From: Ceratotherium simum simum
Taxonomy: Eukaryota; Chordata; Mammalia; Perissodactyla; Rhinocerotidae
Length of the DNA stretch: 64,000 nt
Assembly: GCF_000283155.1 (NCBI RefSeq)
Contig: NW_004454182.1
Coordinates: 4,653,564-4,717,563 of the forward strand
Reading direction: 5' to 3'
Every line of letters starts with the position of its first letter. Position 1 is the stretch's first letter. Under the pieces are notes generated by a model. The model searched no databases, had not been told where the DNA came from, and worked only from the letters and a program-made list of their open reading frames with translations. Below are positions 9,798 through 22,113 of the stretch, in pieces. The translations under genes were made by a program, and so were the position numbers.

Positions 9798-12700
9798 AAG
9801 GTCATCATGAGTATTAGAAGGTCATTATGATGGTCAGGATTGAGGAAGTTTTACAGGAAATAAGACTCCTGAAAGGAGAAAGAAAGTGTAACCAAAAACC
9901 TTTGATGTCAATGAAGTATGACTATGATTTATTTCATATTTCAAAGTTAATGGATAATGACATTATCGTATGACAATACAATAAATATAGCTATGATCTT
10001 AATATTCAAATAAAAGGCATCAGGTAGTACCATTTCCAGAAAATAAGGTTTTCTAAATTTAAGACCCATCCTCTGCTTTCTAGATTGTAGTCACTTAGCT
10101 TCGCTCCAAATATTTCCTCAAAAATAATAATAAGTGAATTTGTTTCCTTCTTCAGCTTATGCTAAAGAACACAAAGCTTTAAGTTTACTTTGATGCCAGT
10201 GGTTCCAGGCAACAAAAGATACATTTTTTTCATGATAAAATGTCTTCCAGAAAGCTACAGAACTGTCTCTAATAAAAACTCATATGTAGGGTGAAGAAAA
10301 TACCTGTTGACTTGATATGCTTTGGGGTATTACTTTTAAATTTTATGAGCCGTCTGCTGCTCTATCCTTTTCTCGATCTCAGAGAAATGAAGAGGCCCTT
10401 AAAATTGGAAAATACGCATCTTGCTTTATCTGTGGCTTTTAACAAACTATGTGACGGTATATATCACACAGGATTTGAAAAATGCAATGACGACATCTTC
10501 TCTGGCAGAAGAATACTTTTCAAGCTTAGTAATGTGGAGCGGAATATTGGATATAATATATACTGTGTTCACTGTCCCTTAGACTATTCAAATAAACTTT
10601 CACAGCTACTAAAGTGGACCACTTTAGAGAACTTATTTTTCAGGTAAGCTAAGACATCAGTTTTTTTTTGTTTTTTCCAAAGCCTTTTGTAGGGTATGTT
10701 TATTCTCTTCATCTGATGAGGCAGAACACTTATTCCTTGACACTTTTGGAATCCCAGTGAATTAATGAGCAAATACAGATATGATCTTCCTGATGAAAGA
10801 CAGCTGGTGGTACCATTATTGCCTTACTGTATACAGGCTACAAATAGTAGAGCCTAGAATCCTTTCCACGGGGTTCACAGATACGTTCTAATTGTAGATA
10901 ATGATTACAACAGAAGTTCTAATTAATTCTAAGTTTTTGCTGTATATATTCTTGGATGGGTCTATCATTTTCTGGAATTCTCTCTTCCTTACTGTCTGTA
11001 TCCCACTGCTTTTCCCCCCCAGTCATGAGTTGGTGTGAGGTAGGTCATTTTTCTTTTCCCCTCACTGTAGGAAAGACAAGAATTAGGGAAGTTCTCTGCT
11101 CCTATTGAACTCTAGCTCTGATCTGGCCAGTTGGACTCAGAGATAGAAGATAGAAAAGAGGAGCTGGAAGCACGAGCAGACTAAGAGGCAGTGTGTGGAG
11201 AAGTGGGTAAGGATCGAAACAAGCTGAGGAGGTTGTGCAGATAAAGAAGGAAGTGGTGAAAGCGACTGTGTTTGGTGGACTCTTTTTACTTTTGGTGTTA
11301 CAAGGCTGCTTCGACTTGACTTTGTGGGTAAGACCTGGGCCTCTAACTTCCATTCTGTTAAGGTCATCCCTGGTCCTTTCACTGGTCAAGCCCTTGAATG
11401 GCTATTTTTCTCGGTCATAACTGAGGCACAGGAACCTTTGATGAGGCCGAGAATCTAGAGTCTATTTAAGCAGACACAGAGTGCCCTCAGATTCCCTAAG
11501 TCTCCCCAATCCCTGAAGACAGGAAGGCTGAGTGTCTTCATCCCACAAGACCACTCCAACCACTCTAAACCCTCAGCCTCTTTTTGTTTTTTTGTTTTTT
11601 GTTTGGTCTAAGAGAAATTCCTCCCTTTCTCCTCACCTTGCTTCCGAAGGCAGTTAGAACAACCTTCAAATAGCAGACTGCAGGAAAACAAGTCAGGGCG
11701 GGAAGAGTCTTTCAGACAACTTTTACTTTGGTGTTGAATAAAACAGATCTCTTCCGAGGAGAGGTGCTCAAAGATGGCATGTGACAAGTGTGGCTGTGGG
11801 AAGATATAATTCAGTGAGAAATAAAACAGTATATATACTAATAAATTATTCTGACAGTCCTAGCACATCCTCGCACGTACTTTTATAACTTTTTCATGAA
11901 ATTTCTACACTAAGTAGAATAATGCAGTGTAGTAATAAGACTAGGTCATCATTACACTTCAGAATGTGTGTGCTTTCCAGGGCTGTGGGATCCCACTGCT
12001 GTCCTAACTTGGATTCTTTTGCTCTTAAATATTATCCATTTGTGCTTTTAAACTATGCTAAGCTGCTCCCATAATGGTGTTTTGTCTTTTCCTAGGAGAT
12101 AAGAAGTTGCTGCTAGAACAAACCAGAATTTCCCTGCATTTGTTCCTTTACTTTGTTTTTCATAATGAGAAGAGCCTTATTTATTTATTTCTTTTAGATA
12201 ATTATTTAAAAATCAGAAGGCATAAAACTAAAAGAAAATTATGAAATTGCATTATCCTAATTGAAGCATGTGTAGCTATTCGGCCATAATTTTTCACGCT
12301 TATTTAATCACATGCAATTTTCATATGTATATAGATGAGTGTCATGTGTATATATGTGTATACAATCAGTTCTGCTATAACATTATGTGTGTTTCCCAAA
12401 ATCACTATGCTATGCATAATCAGGCAATAAAAACCACAGGGCTTATGGAAAAATGATGTTGGAGCAAAAAACACTCACCATCTTCATCAGAGAGATATTA
12501 AATAAAAAAAGACAGGGACCTAATAAAAACAGCATAGTTTTACACATAATAAATGGTTTAAAAATACATAATTGCTACAGTAAATAAGATAATTTACCTT
12601 TAAAAAAAAAACCCTAAAGTTTTAGAGGTGTTCTGTGGAAGTGACTGTCAGAAGAGCTGTAATTTCTCAGTTATTGTGAAGGGGTGGAAGGACGGTGATC

Positions 12701-13689
12701 CGAAATTACACGGAGGGTTGTAACAGCAGGTGTGGGGGTGTGTGGGTCCCTATACCAGGCATCAATGTCACATTTAAGCCATCTTGCACAGCCTTAAATT
12801 TTGGTGCAGATTTTTCTGTCTTTGATTTATAGGTCCTTTGAGGCATGTGCTTATAATAAATATTTTATTAAGATTTTATCAAAATTGAACATTTGATCCA
12901 ATATTGTAGGCTTCTTCTTTAACCACTCTATTACTGTGGAAATTTTTTTTTTATGGCTTTCTCAACTGAACCCACAACTTTGCTCAACAGCTGAAGGCTT
13001 TGGAAATTTTAAGGACATTTGAAACCACCAAAGCAGCCACTATAACCATGAACAGGTGCCACATCTGCAGGATTTGGCTGTGTCCCTTTAAGGTCTTTAC
13101 ACATAGACAGGGCTTTACTTCTTGCATGCACTGCTTGCCATTTTGAACCAGGACGCTGAAACACATTTGAGTAGTTGAATGAGTTTTTTTTTTTTTTTAA
13201 ATACATATAGAAAAGTTCACAAATAAGAAAAATAAAACAAAACACAACCATATAGGATAATATACGCAATGAACTGAAATATCTGGTAAATGTTTGTGGT
13301 GCGTGCATGCGGGCATTTGTGTTATTCTTACCACCACGGATCAGCTGAGTACCGTTTTCTGCTTTCACCTAGAGTTTTTAGTGAGGAAATAGCACAAAAA
13401 CTCACCCAAAATTCATATTACGCTCCAAACATTCCCAAATATATCAATCACACTGGAAAAAAATTTGTGTTTCAAAACAAGTAGTATAGCTGAAATGATG
13501 GTGTGTGTGTGTATGTCATACACATTTTAGATATTTGTGTATGTATGTGTGGCAATTTTACTGTGATTTTTCTTTGCCCTGTAGTGGACAAAGAAAAAAA
13601 TGTTTTCCTTTTTTTTCTCAAATTTTCCACCATGTACTACACAAAATACTGCAATAAAGCTTATACATACATACATTTATTTATTTTTT
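9798..13689. other. Long unassigned stretch
   Basis: Nearly 4 kb with no repeat I can name with confidence. It contains a 124-codon open frame ending near a splice-donor-like site (10276-10647, listed separately), a purine/pyrimidine-biased segment around 11100-11420 and short A, T and GT runs (12600, 13183-13198, 13500-13515). The frames at 11102-11389 (minus) and 13009-13368 (minus) show no recognisable domains. It could be unique intron or intergenic DNA. Confidence 0.45.
10276..10647 (+). other. Open frame of about 124 codons ending at a donor-like site; coding status doubtful
   Basis: The frame is open from a TAA at 10273 to a stop at 10645. A strong donor-like sequence, cag then gtaagc, lies at its end (exon side ending 10643). 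A weak acceptor-like 'catatgtag' lies at 10281-10289. The translation begins near VKKIPVDLICF and includes a hydrophobic stretch early on, but no domain, repeat or family pattern is recognisable. Upstream and downstream partners were not found. A frame of this length is expected a few times by chance in 64 kb of this composition. It is recorded as an exon candidate only. Confidence 0.15.
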
Positions 13690-14960
13690 TATTAGTGATG
13701 GAGCACTAACGTGATATATTTGGTTGCAGGAATATCTATATTTTTATTTAAATAAATATTGCCAGATTATTTTTTCCAAAAGGCTGCAACAAATCACATT
13801 TATGTCAACAATATTTGGGGATATTTTTCCCTTGAATCTTCACCAGTGGTAGCTGTTATCATTTTAAAGAACCTTTTGAAGTCTAGTAGGTCATCGATGT
13901 CTCATTGTTACGTTAATTTGTATTTACCTTAACAATAGAGAGAATGAAAAATTTTTGAACGTTTTGTCTGCCACTTGGTTTTGCTGCTCTATAATTTCAG
14001 TATTCTCTCCTTTGCTCATTTTTCTGTTGAGTTGTTGCTTTTCGTTATTAATTTATAAGCAATTTATTATAAGTTATGAATGTGTTATAAAATTAATCTT
14101 TCATTAGTTGTACATCTTACAAAGATTCCCCAGCTTTTAATTGTAAACTGGTTTTGTTTATATCTTTTGCAACTACGTTAATGTTTACACGGTTAACTAT
14201 GTCTATCTTTTCCTATTCTGATTCCCTTGTGTTTGATTGGTTTTCTCTTTCATCTATGTTCTTCAGGTCAAGTGTGTGGGTACCGTGGTCATCATTGCAT
14301 ATCTGCAAGTGTTTGCTAATCATTCTGTCTCCCTGACATGTAGATAATATCCTTTCTGATACAGGAACCTTGCATTTTTTTTTTCAATAGTTGATAGACA
14401 TCAGTCCACCATTTTCCGGCTTCCAATGGTATAGCTAAGTTACTAGATGAATTACTTTGCTTTTGTAAGTTACTTCTTTCTTTCTGACAGAAAGGTTACA
14501 ATTTTGTTTTAATTTATTCTTTATTTGTGTATTGATTGATTGATTGGTCCTTGGAATTTGGTAGATACCTTTTCTTATCAGTCCTACATGGAACTAAGTG
14601 AGCTATGTCCTTGAGTATTTATTCCAACCAAAGGCATTAGATATTCATTATAGCCTCAATTCCATTTATTTCTTTTTCTCCTTTGGAAATTTATGTTATT
14701 CAAGTGTTAAGCCTCCTAAATTTTCCAATTCTCTTCCATTCTTTTACTTCCCCTCTCTCAGACAATACTCCAAGAAGCCCTGGATTCTTTTAATGGACAA
14801 TGGTATTTAGAAGGCTAGCTATGAGTTTATGAGTGCTAGATGTGTTCATTGTTTTTGAGATGCTGCTGCTTCCGGGCCCACTTAGTGGACAGAGCTTGGA
14901 CATGTGTGTGTGCATGTGTACAGGTATGTGTGTGAGATAGACTGAGACATGTGTCTGCTG
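13690..14960. mobile_element. Ancient L1M-type LINE remains
   Basis: T-rich text of the kind left by antisense L1M, including 'ccaaaaggctgcaacaaatc' (13779) and 'tttgctcatttttctgttga' (14013). From 14860 there is 'gatgctgctgcttccgggcc' with 'cttagtggacagagcttgga' and a GT-rich run, which I associate with L1M 3' untranslated sequence. Several pieces or copies may be joined. Orientation is not certain and no ORF survives. Confidence 0.5.
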
Positions 14961-15004
14961 GGAGTACACTCAGCAGACAGATTTCAGCTCTCAGGCCCTT
15001 GAGG

Positions 15005-15305
15005 GTTATTCTCAACTGCAGAGAGCTGCCTCATCCAAATTCATGAGCTTCATGAAGAAACCCACATCCAATGACTGATCATCTCAGGGATATAAAGGCC
15101 TGGGCATTTCAGCCCACTGAGGGATAAGTATGAAAGGCCATATATGCTTCAAAACTTCCCTTGAGATTGACCAAAGTTTTGGAAAAGTTTGATTCTCCAC
15201 TTGCTCACTTCTCCCCCCAGTCCCCCACTTTCTACAGGTGATGATCCCTTATAAATATCTTGCATATCCAACTCTGGCTTGGTATCTGCTTCCAGAGAAC
15301 CTATA
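15005..15305 (+). repeat. Possible LTR or other interspersed repeat end
   Basis: The segment ends with a 'cttataaatatcttgcatat' block and 'ctgcttccagagaacctata', a layout that resembles the 3' part of some mammalian LTRs (polyadenylation-like region then 'tctgcttcc..gaaccc'). No matching left end or target duplication was found. Family unknown. Confidence 0.3.
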
Positions 15306-15311
15306 TACATT

Positions 15312-15395
15312 TAGTAGGTGGGTAGGTAGGTAGATAGATAGACAGACAGACAGATAGAATTTGTATACTTATCTATCTGTATACAGATAGATAAT
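15312..15395. repeat. Compound GGTA/GATA/GACA microsatellite with a 26-bp perfect palindrome
   Basis: From 15315 the units change from GGTA to GATA to GACA and back to GATA (up to 15357). After a short gap, 15369-15394 is a perfect 26-base palindrome with half-site ttatctatctgta and centre gtatac. The two GATA tracts are in opposite orientation, so the palindrome may have arisen by inversion or by a template switch within the microsatellite. Confidence 0.9.
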
Positions 15396-15399
15396 ACAC

Positions 15400-15890
15400 A
15401 TTTGTAGCTCCCTTCACAGACCTGAAATGTCTCTCTTTATCCTTAGTGTATTACTTATTTGACCAATATACTTCTCTGCAATCACTCTGCCAATCTCACA
15501 GCCATCCTCCGTCCAGCTGTGTAGACACTCACTTCACCCCACCCATGCTCCAGCTTTATCCCACCCTATACAGCTGCTTGGGCTCCAACAACCTGAAATG
15601 GGCTACTCACCCTTGAGGATGACCATCTTACTACACTTGAGCTCTGACGCCCTGTGCTGAGCTGCCACCTGCATCCCCACCCCCATGTTGATGCCAAACT
15701 CAATCCACTTGGGCTCAGATACTCAGTGTCAAGAAGCCCTCCTATGTAAACACCGGCATCATCCTGCTTGGACTTTGCAGCCCACTCTGGGTCACAGTAG
15801 CTCCCTTCTCTCCATTCTAATGCAGACAGACACCTACCATATTTGGCCCTGTCTGATGGCTTTACCACTCAAGCGTTGAGGAAGGGAGGA
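15400..15890. other. Unassigned, more GC-rich segment
   Basis: This stretch is richer in C and G than its surroundings and has long pyrimidine-biased runs. It carries overlapping open frames at 15566-15868 (minus, 100 codons) and 15685-15879 (plus), neither with a recognisable motif. It could be part of an LTR element beginning near 15005 or a lineage-specific insert. I could not identify it. Confidence 0.4.
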
Positions 15891-15894
15891 AGAA

Positions 15895-17930
15895 CAGTAT
15901 AATTTTTTGAGATTCATTCATGTCGTTGCGTGTATCAGTAGTTTATTGCTTTTATTTACTAAGTAGAACTCCACTGTATGATTATACCAAACTTGTTTAT
16001 CTTATTTTCTATTGATGGACACTTAGATTTTCAGTTTTTAGCTGTTATGAATAAAACTGCTCTGAACATTATTGTATAAGTCTTTTGGTGGACATATGTT
16101 TTCATTTCTCTTGTATAAATACCTAGGAACAGAATTTCTTTATAAGAAGAGGCCAAACCAATTTCCAAAATAGTTTTACCATTTTACACTCTAACCAACA
16201 ATGTACAAGCATTCCATTTGCACCACCACCTCATCTCATTTTGGATTCCCAATCTCAGCCATCCTAGTGCATAAGTAGTTGTATCTCTTTGCATTTTTAA
16301 TTTACATTTCCCTAATGACTAATGAGGTAGGACATTTTTCCATATGCTTCTTCACCACTTCTATATCTCGTCTGTAAAATATCTGTTCAATTCTTTCACA
16401 TTTTTTTAAATTGGCATGATAATTTTTATTTTATATTATTACATGTACAAGTTCTTTAGATATTTTGTAGACAAATTATTTATCAGATGTATATAGTGAA
16501 AATATTTTCTCTTAGTCATTGGATTACAAGTTCATTTCCTTAAAGATGTCTTTTGATGAGCAGAAGTTTTAATTTTGATAAAATCTAATTTATTAATTGT
16601 TTTTCTTCAATGTTAATTCCCTTCTATTTTCTATATAAGAAATCTTTGATTACTCCAATGTTTTGAAGATACTCTTTTATGTTTTCTTCTGGAAGCTTTA
16701 TAATTTTGGCTTTTACATTTATGTCTGTGATCTGTCCCAATTAACTTTTTCTGTATGGTGTGAGGTAGACGTCAATGCTTAAGTTTTTACAGATGGATAT
16801 CTAGTTGTTCCAGAAACTCCTGGTAAAAAGTATTCCCTTTCCTCCATTGAATTTTATTGAAAATCAATTGGCGGGATAGTACCTGTATTTGAGAATTTTT
16901 CAAATATTTTTATTAATTTCTCTTTCAATTCCATAGGCATAGGGAATATATTTATATGATGTCAATACTTTTAACGGTATTGAGCCACTGTTAATGGCTC
17001 ATATATGGTATCTATTTGTGAAGTCCCAGCACATGTGAAAAGAAGGCGTATTCTGTACTTGTTGAGTGTAAGGTTCTATAAAGATCACTTAGGTTCAACA
17101 CTTGGTTGATAGTGTTGTTCAACCTTTTTTATCCTTACTGATTTTTTTTTTCTACTGTTTCTATCAGTAGCTGAAAGTACATTATTAAAATCTCTAATTA
17201 TATTGTGGATGAATTTATTTTCTCTTTCGTATTGCCAATTTTTCTTCATGTATTTTGAAGATCTCTTATCAGGTGCAAACACTTTTTTGACCTTTTTACC
17301 ATTTCTAAGTGCCACATTTTATTTCTACTATTACTCCTTGTCTTGACATCTATTTCGTCTGATATTAAAATAGGCATTCTAGGGCTGGCCCCGCGGCTTA
17401 GCGGTTAAGTGCGCGCGCCCCGCTACTGGTGGCCCGGGTTCGGATCCCGGGCGCGCACCCACGCACCGCTTCTCCGGCCATGCTGAGGCCACGTCCCACA
17501 TACAGCAACTAGAAGGATGTGCAACTATGACATACAACTATCTACTGGGGCTTTGGGGAAAAAAACAAAGGAGGAGGATTGGCAATAGATGTTAGCTCAG
17601 AGCCGGTCTTCCTCAGCAAAAAGAAGAGGATTAGCATGGATGTTAGCTCAGGGCTGATCTTCCTGACCAAAAAAAAAAAAAAAAAAAAAAATAGGCATTC
17701 TAGCTTCTAATTAGTGTTGCATGGTATTTTTTTCTATCATCCTTTTACTTTTGACTTAATTTTTGCTTTACATTTAAAGTGTATCTCTTGTGGAAAGCAC
17801 AGCTGGGTACTTTTTTATCCAGCTTGATGTCTCCGCCAATTTGAAATGCTTAGTCCATTTACATTTATTGTTATTGGTAGGGTTGTATTGAAATCTACAA
17901 TCTTGCTATTTGTTTTATATTTCATCATAA
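15895..17930 (-). mobile_element. L1M-type LINE, antisense, 3' end at the left
   Basis: Read on the minus strand, 15900-16100 is the classic L1 3' end: 'gtgtccatcaatagaaaat', 'ataatcatacagtggagtt' and 'ctgatacacgcaacgaca'. 17690-17880 matches the L1 ORF2 text with 'gaaatatacttt'-like and 'aaggatg' wording on the reverse strand. The ERE at 17382-17690 is inserted in it, and its target duplication is L1 sequence (aaaataggcattctag). Some parts between 16400 and 17300 look internally rearranged or deleted. No intact ORF is left. Confidence 0.75.
17382..17690 (+). mobile_element. Young ERE-type SINE, duplicated tail module, 15-16 bp target duplication
   Basis: Starts gggctggccccgcggcttag, with A-box-like gcttagcggttaagtgcgcg and B-box-like gggttcggatcccgggc. 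The body keeps most of its CpG sites, and the tail carries two tandem modules (near 17575-17620 and 17627-17668) before a pure A run ending at 17690. The flanks repeat aaaataggcattcta (17367-17381) and the same at 17687-17701. The good duplication and retained CpGs argue for recent insertion. The host is an older minus-strand L1. Confidence 0.97.
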
Positions 17931-20900
17931 CATAGTATTTAGTAATATAATGACCTAAACATAAGTTTTACTAAAAAAAAATTATAAAAACACCAAATTG
18001 TAAACTATTTTTAAAAATTCCCATGAATACCCCTGAAATTTTATATTACTGTAAAAGAGCTGCCCAGGTAAGTGAAGTTTAGGAAGCTCTGTTCTAGATC
18101 CTACACCTTCAGTTGATAACAGCTTTCCTTCAGAAATATCAACCACCTTGACTCTACCATAGTTTTAAATATGAGCATGTTAAGTTTAGTCCTTAAATAG
18201 ATATCCTAAATTTTTCTTACTGAAAATGCTTTCAGCTATCTGTTTGTGTGTTGAGATTATGTAACTTATTTCCCAGCGCATAGACTGTATGATCTTTGTG
18301 GTTGTCTTTATGTATTACCATCTAGTAACAAGTCACCAGAGACTAGAAGTCTTCTCATGGGAAAAGAGTGAAGATATAAAGCTGCTATTTATAAGATAAG
18401 ATCATTACTGGTGTAAAGCATAGTAGATTCCAATATATTAAATTAGACAATCAATGGCAGACGAGAAATTGAAGCTTCAAAGCTCTGTCTTTCTCATAAA
18501 AGCAGGACATATAGCTGAAGTGACACATACATTGTTTCAGTGATTCCTCTGTATCAGCACCTTCTATTTCAAATGTCTTTGTACTAAATATATCAGGGTC
18601 TCAGTTTCATGTATTTCTTTTTCCTTTAAGCACAGAGCTGTGTCTGAAGTATAGCCTGTAGATTAAAACTGTTGGACTTTTTAAAAGAGTGTTCTTTCCT
18701 TATATACTTATGTGTATATATGTACGTATACATACACACACACACACACACACACACATATTTGTGTAATGGCAAAGTTCTGTCCCACTGAGAACTATTT
18801 AAAGAAACACCACATGAAATGTCACAAAAGCCATTAAGCTTTTATAGAAATAGCAACCTAAATCCATTAGCTTTAGGGAAAGGTAAGGAGAGAAAAAAGA
18901 TAAGAGTGAATGTGTGAGAAAGGAAAAATGAATCAGACATAGAAGATGTAGTTGCCTTATCTAGATTATTTCTCCTTGAGTTCATTTTACTGTTGTTTAA
19001 TAAAAATATGTATTGTAGCAGTTCAAATTTTTATTATACTAGCAATACCACTCTGCTGATATGTCTGTTGTAATGTAAGACTGTCACAGCAATTTTGTGG
19101 ATTATTAAAGTTTTTATTGTCATATGTAATGGACCTATTGATGGACAAAAAATTGTCAAAATTGTGAATATTTATTTAAATATTCATGTGCATATTTATT
19201 TAAAAAACAAATTTGATCTTCATGAGGAAGGGGAAGAATGAACATTTTATTTATTTTCTATTTATTTTTTAAAGAAGTATTTTATCCAGAAATGGCTATT
19301 ACTACATATTTCTGCTTGATTCATGGGACTCTACAATTAATAGTAAGTTACTGGTTCAGATACCCTGTGTCTTAAGAATAATTCTGTGACGAACAGAATC
19401 AATAAGTCTCATACAGTAAAGTAATACAGTGCCGTAAACCCTTAGACATCTGGTCTTGAGTTTGCCATTAGGCATTCTCTGTTTTACTGGATATCTGAAG
19501 GTATAAAGTACATCAGAGATGCTGCAGGCTGCTCGGTCTTGATTTTACATGCCTGCACTGCAATAGGGCTTTCATTTTTAAACAATCCACGTAATTTTCT
19601 TTACCTTTAGGAAAAATGAGAAAGCAAAAGTTCAGACTATTTAAACTTAGGTGACTAGATTTAACTTTAGCAATTGCTTTAAGTTTGTACGTATTATAAA
19701 ACATTGTTAACACATATTAATTCTCTGAGAGAGCAAATTCTTACCTTTTAGTCTGTCTCCAGCCTCTGTTTTCCTATACATTCATTTTACACATCTTTGA
19801 AGCATACGAAAGGAAGTCCTTGACAGTTGCTTCTTACCTGGGTTGAGGCAGCAATATACTGTTAGTGTATTACTTGGATCTCAAAATTTTGTGAGATTTC
19901 ACAGAATGGCTGAAATCCATGCAGATTTTATGTGTGAAACTATACATATCAAACATATTTGTATCTTCGAGAATTATATGTGGATGAGAATCAGAGACAT
20001 CATCAATGGCAATGTGTTTTCTTCTTTGAAAGGTTTCCTGAAACCCAATTCCAATTCATTTCTGCTTGGTTTTGAAATGACTGTATTCGATGCTGTTTAT
20101 AGTCTCCCTAGACTAAAGCATAGGAAGAAGTATGTTGTCTCAGCATTTTAACGAATGTTTAAGAAGGGCAAAAGTTCAAAAAGAATTTAAAAGGAAAACA
20201 AGAGATGATGAAGACACATACTTCGTCTTTAATTTGAACATTGTTCTAATATACATAAATTTGAAGGATTTTTAAACTGACATTTACAGTTAGCCATATT
20301 TATTTTTAAATACGATCTGAGAGTGGTAATAAGCTGTCTCTAATAAGACTGCTCATTCTAGAAAGAGAAGTGGTGCAGACACGTTGTTCAAAGTTCACCT
20401 ACAAAGCTACACCTTTGCTTTCAGCAGCATCATTCCGAGGCACTGACTTGCCACTTTTTTGTCATCAACAGAGGCTAGAGCACACAAAGGACATCATTCT
20501 TGACAGAGGGTCTTTTTTATAAGACCCCTTTATTTCCTAGTGAGATAGTTCGCTTTCACCTCCACCATATCTACATTATTTAATACAGGAAATCTGAAAT
20601 CATTCCTTATGTGGATATTTATGCTGGGTTTTGCAACCAAGAAGTGCAATCATGCACACACACACAAACACAGAGAAAAAGAGAAAGAGAAAAAGGCAAG
20701 ATAGCTCGCTGAAAATGTGACTTTCACTCTCAAATAATATTTTAATGTTAATTTTAAAATAGTTAACATTGATTCATCTATAATATAACGTTTCCAGTGA
20801 ATAAATTTTCTGAATATTTACTGATTTTTTTTTAAGAAGTGATAAAAATGATATTAAAAGTTGTCAAGTCTAGCGTTGTCTCACACGGGGAAGAACACCA

Positions 20901-21155
20901 AACTTCACAGAACTGGAATGAGATTGACACGTGACAAAATCAGGGTTTAAAGCAGATAATATATTAATCAGTTCTAAGGCATAAACCACTTTTGCTTTTT
21001 AGAAACCAAGGCAAAGCTAGAAGTACATAACTGAATTAGAATAAGAGATCTAAAGATACTCTCCTCTTATCAACAATGGCACCCATCCGACCCTTTTAAA
21101 GCACTGCATATGTTAGATTGCAGTTAATTCTACTTATAAGAAAATAAGACTCTAC
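17931..21155. other. Long unassigned stretch with a CA repeat
   Basis: No repeat families other than simple repeats were recognised over about 3.2 kb. It includes the (CA)n tract at 18731-18759, a CA/GA-rich patch near 20655-20695 and a more complex, less AT-rich patch at 20340-20520. The 102-codon frame at 19843-20151 (plus) shows no recognisable pattern. It is probably unique intronic or intergenic DNA. Confidence 0.45.
18731..18759. repeat. (CA)n microsatellite
   Basis: About 14 uninterrupted CA units sit inside a longer alternating tract (gtatatatgtacgtatacat on its left). It is likely length-variable. Confidence 0.95.
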
Positions 21156-21159
21156 CTAA

Positions 21160-21268
21160 TTTGATTTTCTCAACAATCTAGTGGTAGGAAGAAATTACTA
21201 TTGCCATTTTGGAAATGAGGAAACTGAGTTCAGCTAGAGGTTAAAAGAGTCGCCCAAGACCAGACATT
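21160..21268 (-). repeat. MIR SINE, antisense
   Basis: In order: 'caacaatctagtggtaggaagaaattactattgccattttggaaatgaggaaactgag', then 'gaggttaaaagagtcgcccaagaccagacattgc'. This is the antisense centre of MIR, here split into short recognisable phrases. Confidence 0.8.
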
Positions 21269-21951
21269 GCTGATAAATGCCAAAGACAAAATGGAAAACA
21301 GATCTTGTGCCTCTCGTGAATTGCCCTTTCCTTCCCTCCTCCGTGTAAAGCCTCACATTTCTGATGCTGTCTCTAACAGTTCAGAACCACTGAAGCAAAG
21401 TTATCAAAGACTACATGTTTCACAAATATCTTCTAATAAGTTGCTTAGGGACTGAAAATAGACATTAGGTGAAGACCTGGGAATATAATTTATTTTTAAC
21501 TTATTTATACTTTTCTTTTCTTTTTTTCTGAAACAAACTTTCTTAAGATATCATCTGGGAATATTGAGCTAAGTTTGGAGGGCAATTAAAATATGAGCTT
21601 TGAGTAAATGACGTACTTTTTACACCAGCTTTTCTCCCTGTTCACTGAGTAAATATTTGCAGATAAAGATAAATGCAGAAAGAAAGATTAGGTTAGATTT
21701 ATTAACACGAATCAATATAGCACCGACTATATCCTTGGGTACCGTACTGATTACAATTTTTATCAATTTAATTATTTCCACTTGGCTTTGAAATCGCTTT
21801 GGGAAGTCTCAAAAATATTAGAACTAAGATCACTGCTCTTTCTGACATATCTAATAGTACAGATCTTAATAATTTTAAAAGTTTCATGACTACTCCTTTT
21901 GAAAGTTTAAGAAGCTGTAGCTGCTCTGCGTAGATAAAATCCAGTAATTGA

Positions 21952-22113
21952 GTGATTCTCAAAGTGTGGTCCCTGGACCAGCAGCATCAGCAACTTAGAA
22001 ATGTGAATTGTTGGCCTCACCTCAGATCTACCGAATCAGAAATTCTGGGTGTAGAGCTCAGCGATTTGTTTTAACAAGTCTTCCAGGTGACTCTGATGGT
22101 TGCTAAAGTCTGA
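21952..22113. repeat. hAT-Charlie MITE, MER20/MER3-like
   Basis: The opening 'gtgattctcaaagtgtggtc' and the closing 'aaagtctgagaatta' form imperfect inverted ends. Between them are 'ccagcagcatcagcaactta', 'cctcagatctaccgaatcag' and 'ttttaacaagtcttccaggt', characteristic of a placental nonautonomous hAT-Charlie element. I cannot separate MER20 from close relatives by eye. Confidence 0.75.

Noticed and set aside
11102..11389. Overlapping minus-strand frames of 95 and 81 codons
   Set aside because: They sit on purine-biased plus-strand text, which removes stops on the opposite strand. No motif and no splice context.
13009..13368. 119-codon minus-strand frame with a hydrophobic patch and a lysine run
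   Set aside because: The lysine run is the translation of the T tract at 13183-13198, and the rest shows no domain or splice signal pairing.
17382..17460. tRNA gene-like A and B boxes
   Set aside because: They belong to the tRNA-derived head of an ERE SINE. The sequence continues into the SINE body, has poly-A and target duplications, and cannot fold into a full cloverleaf.
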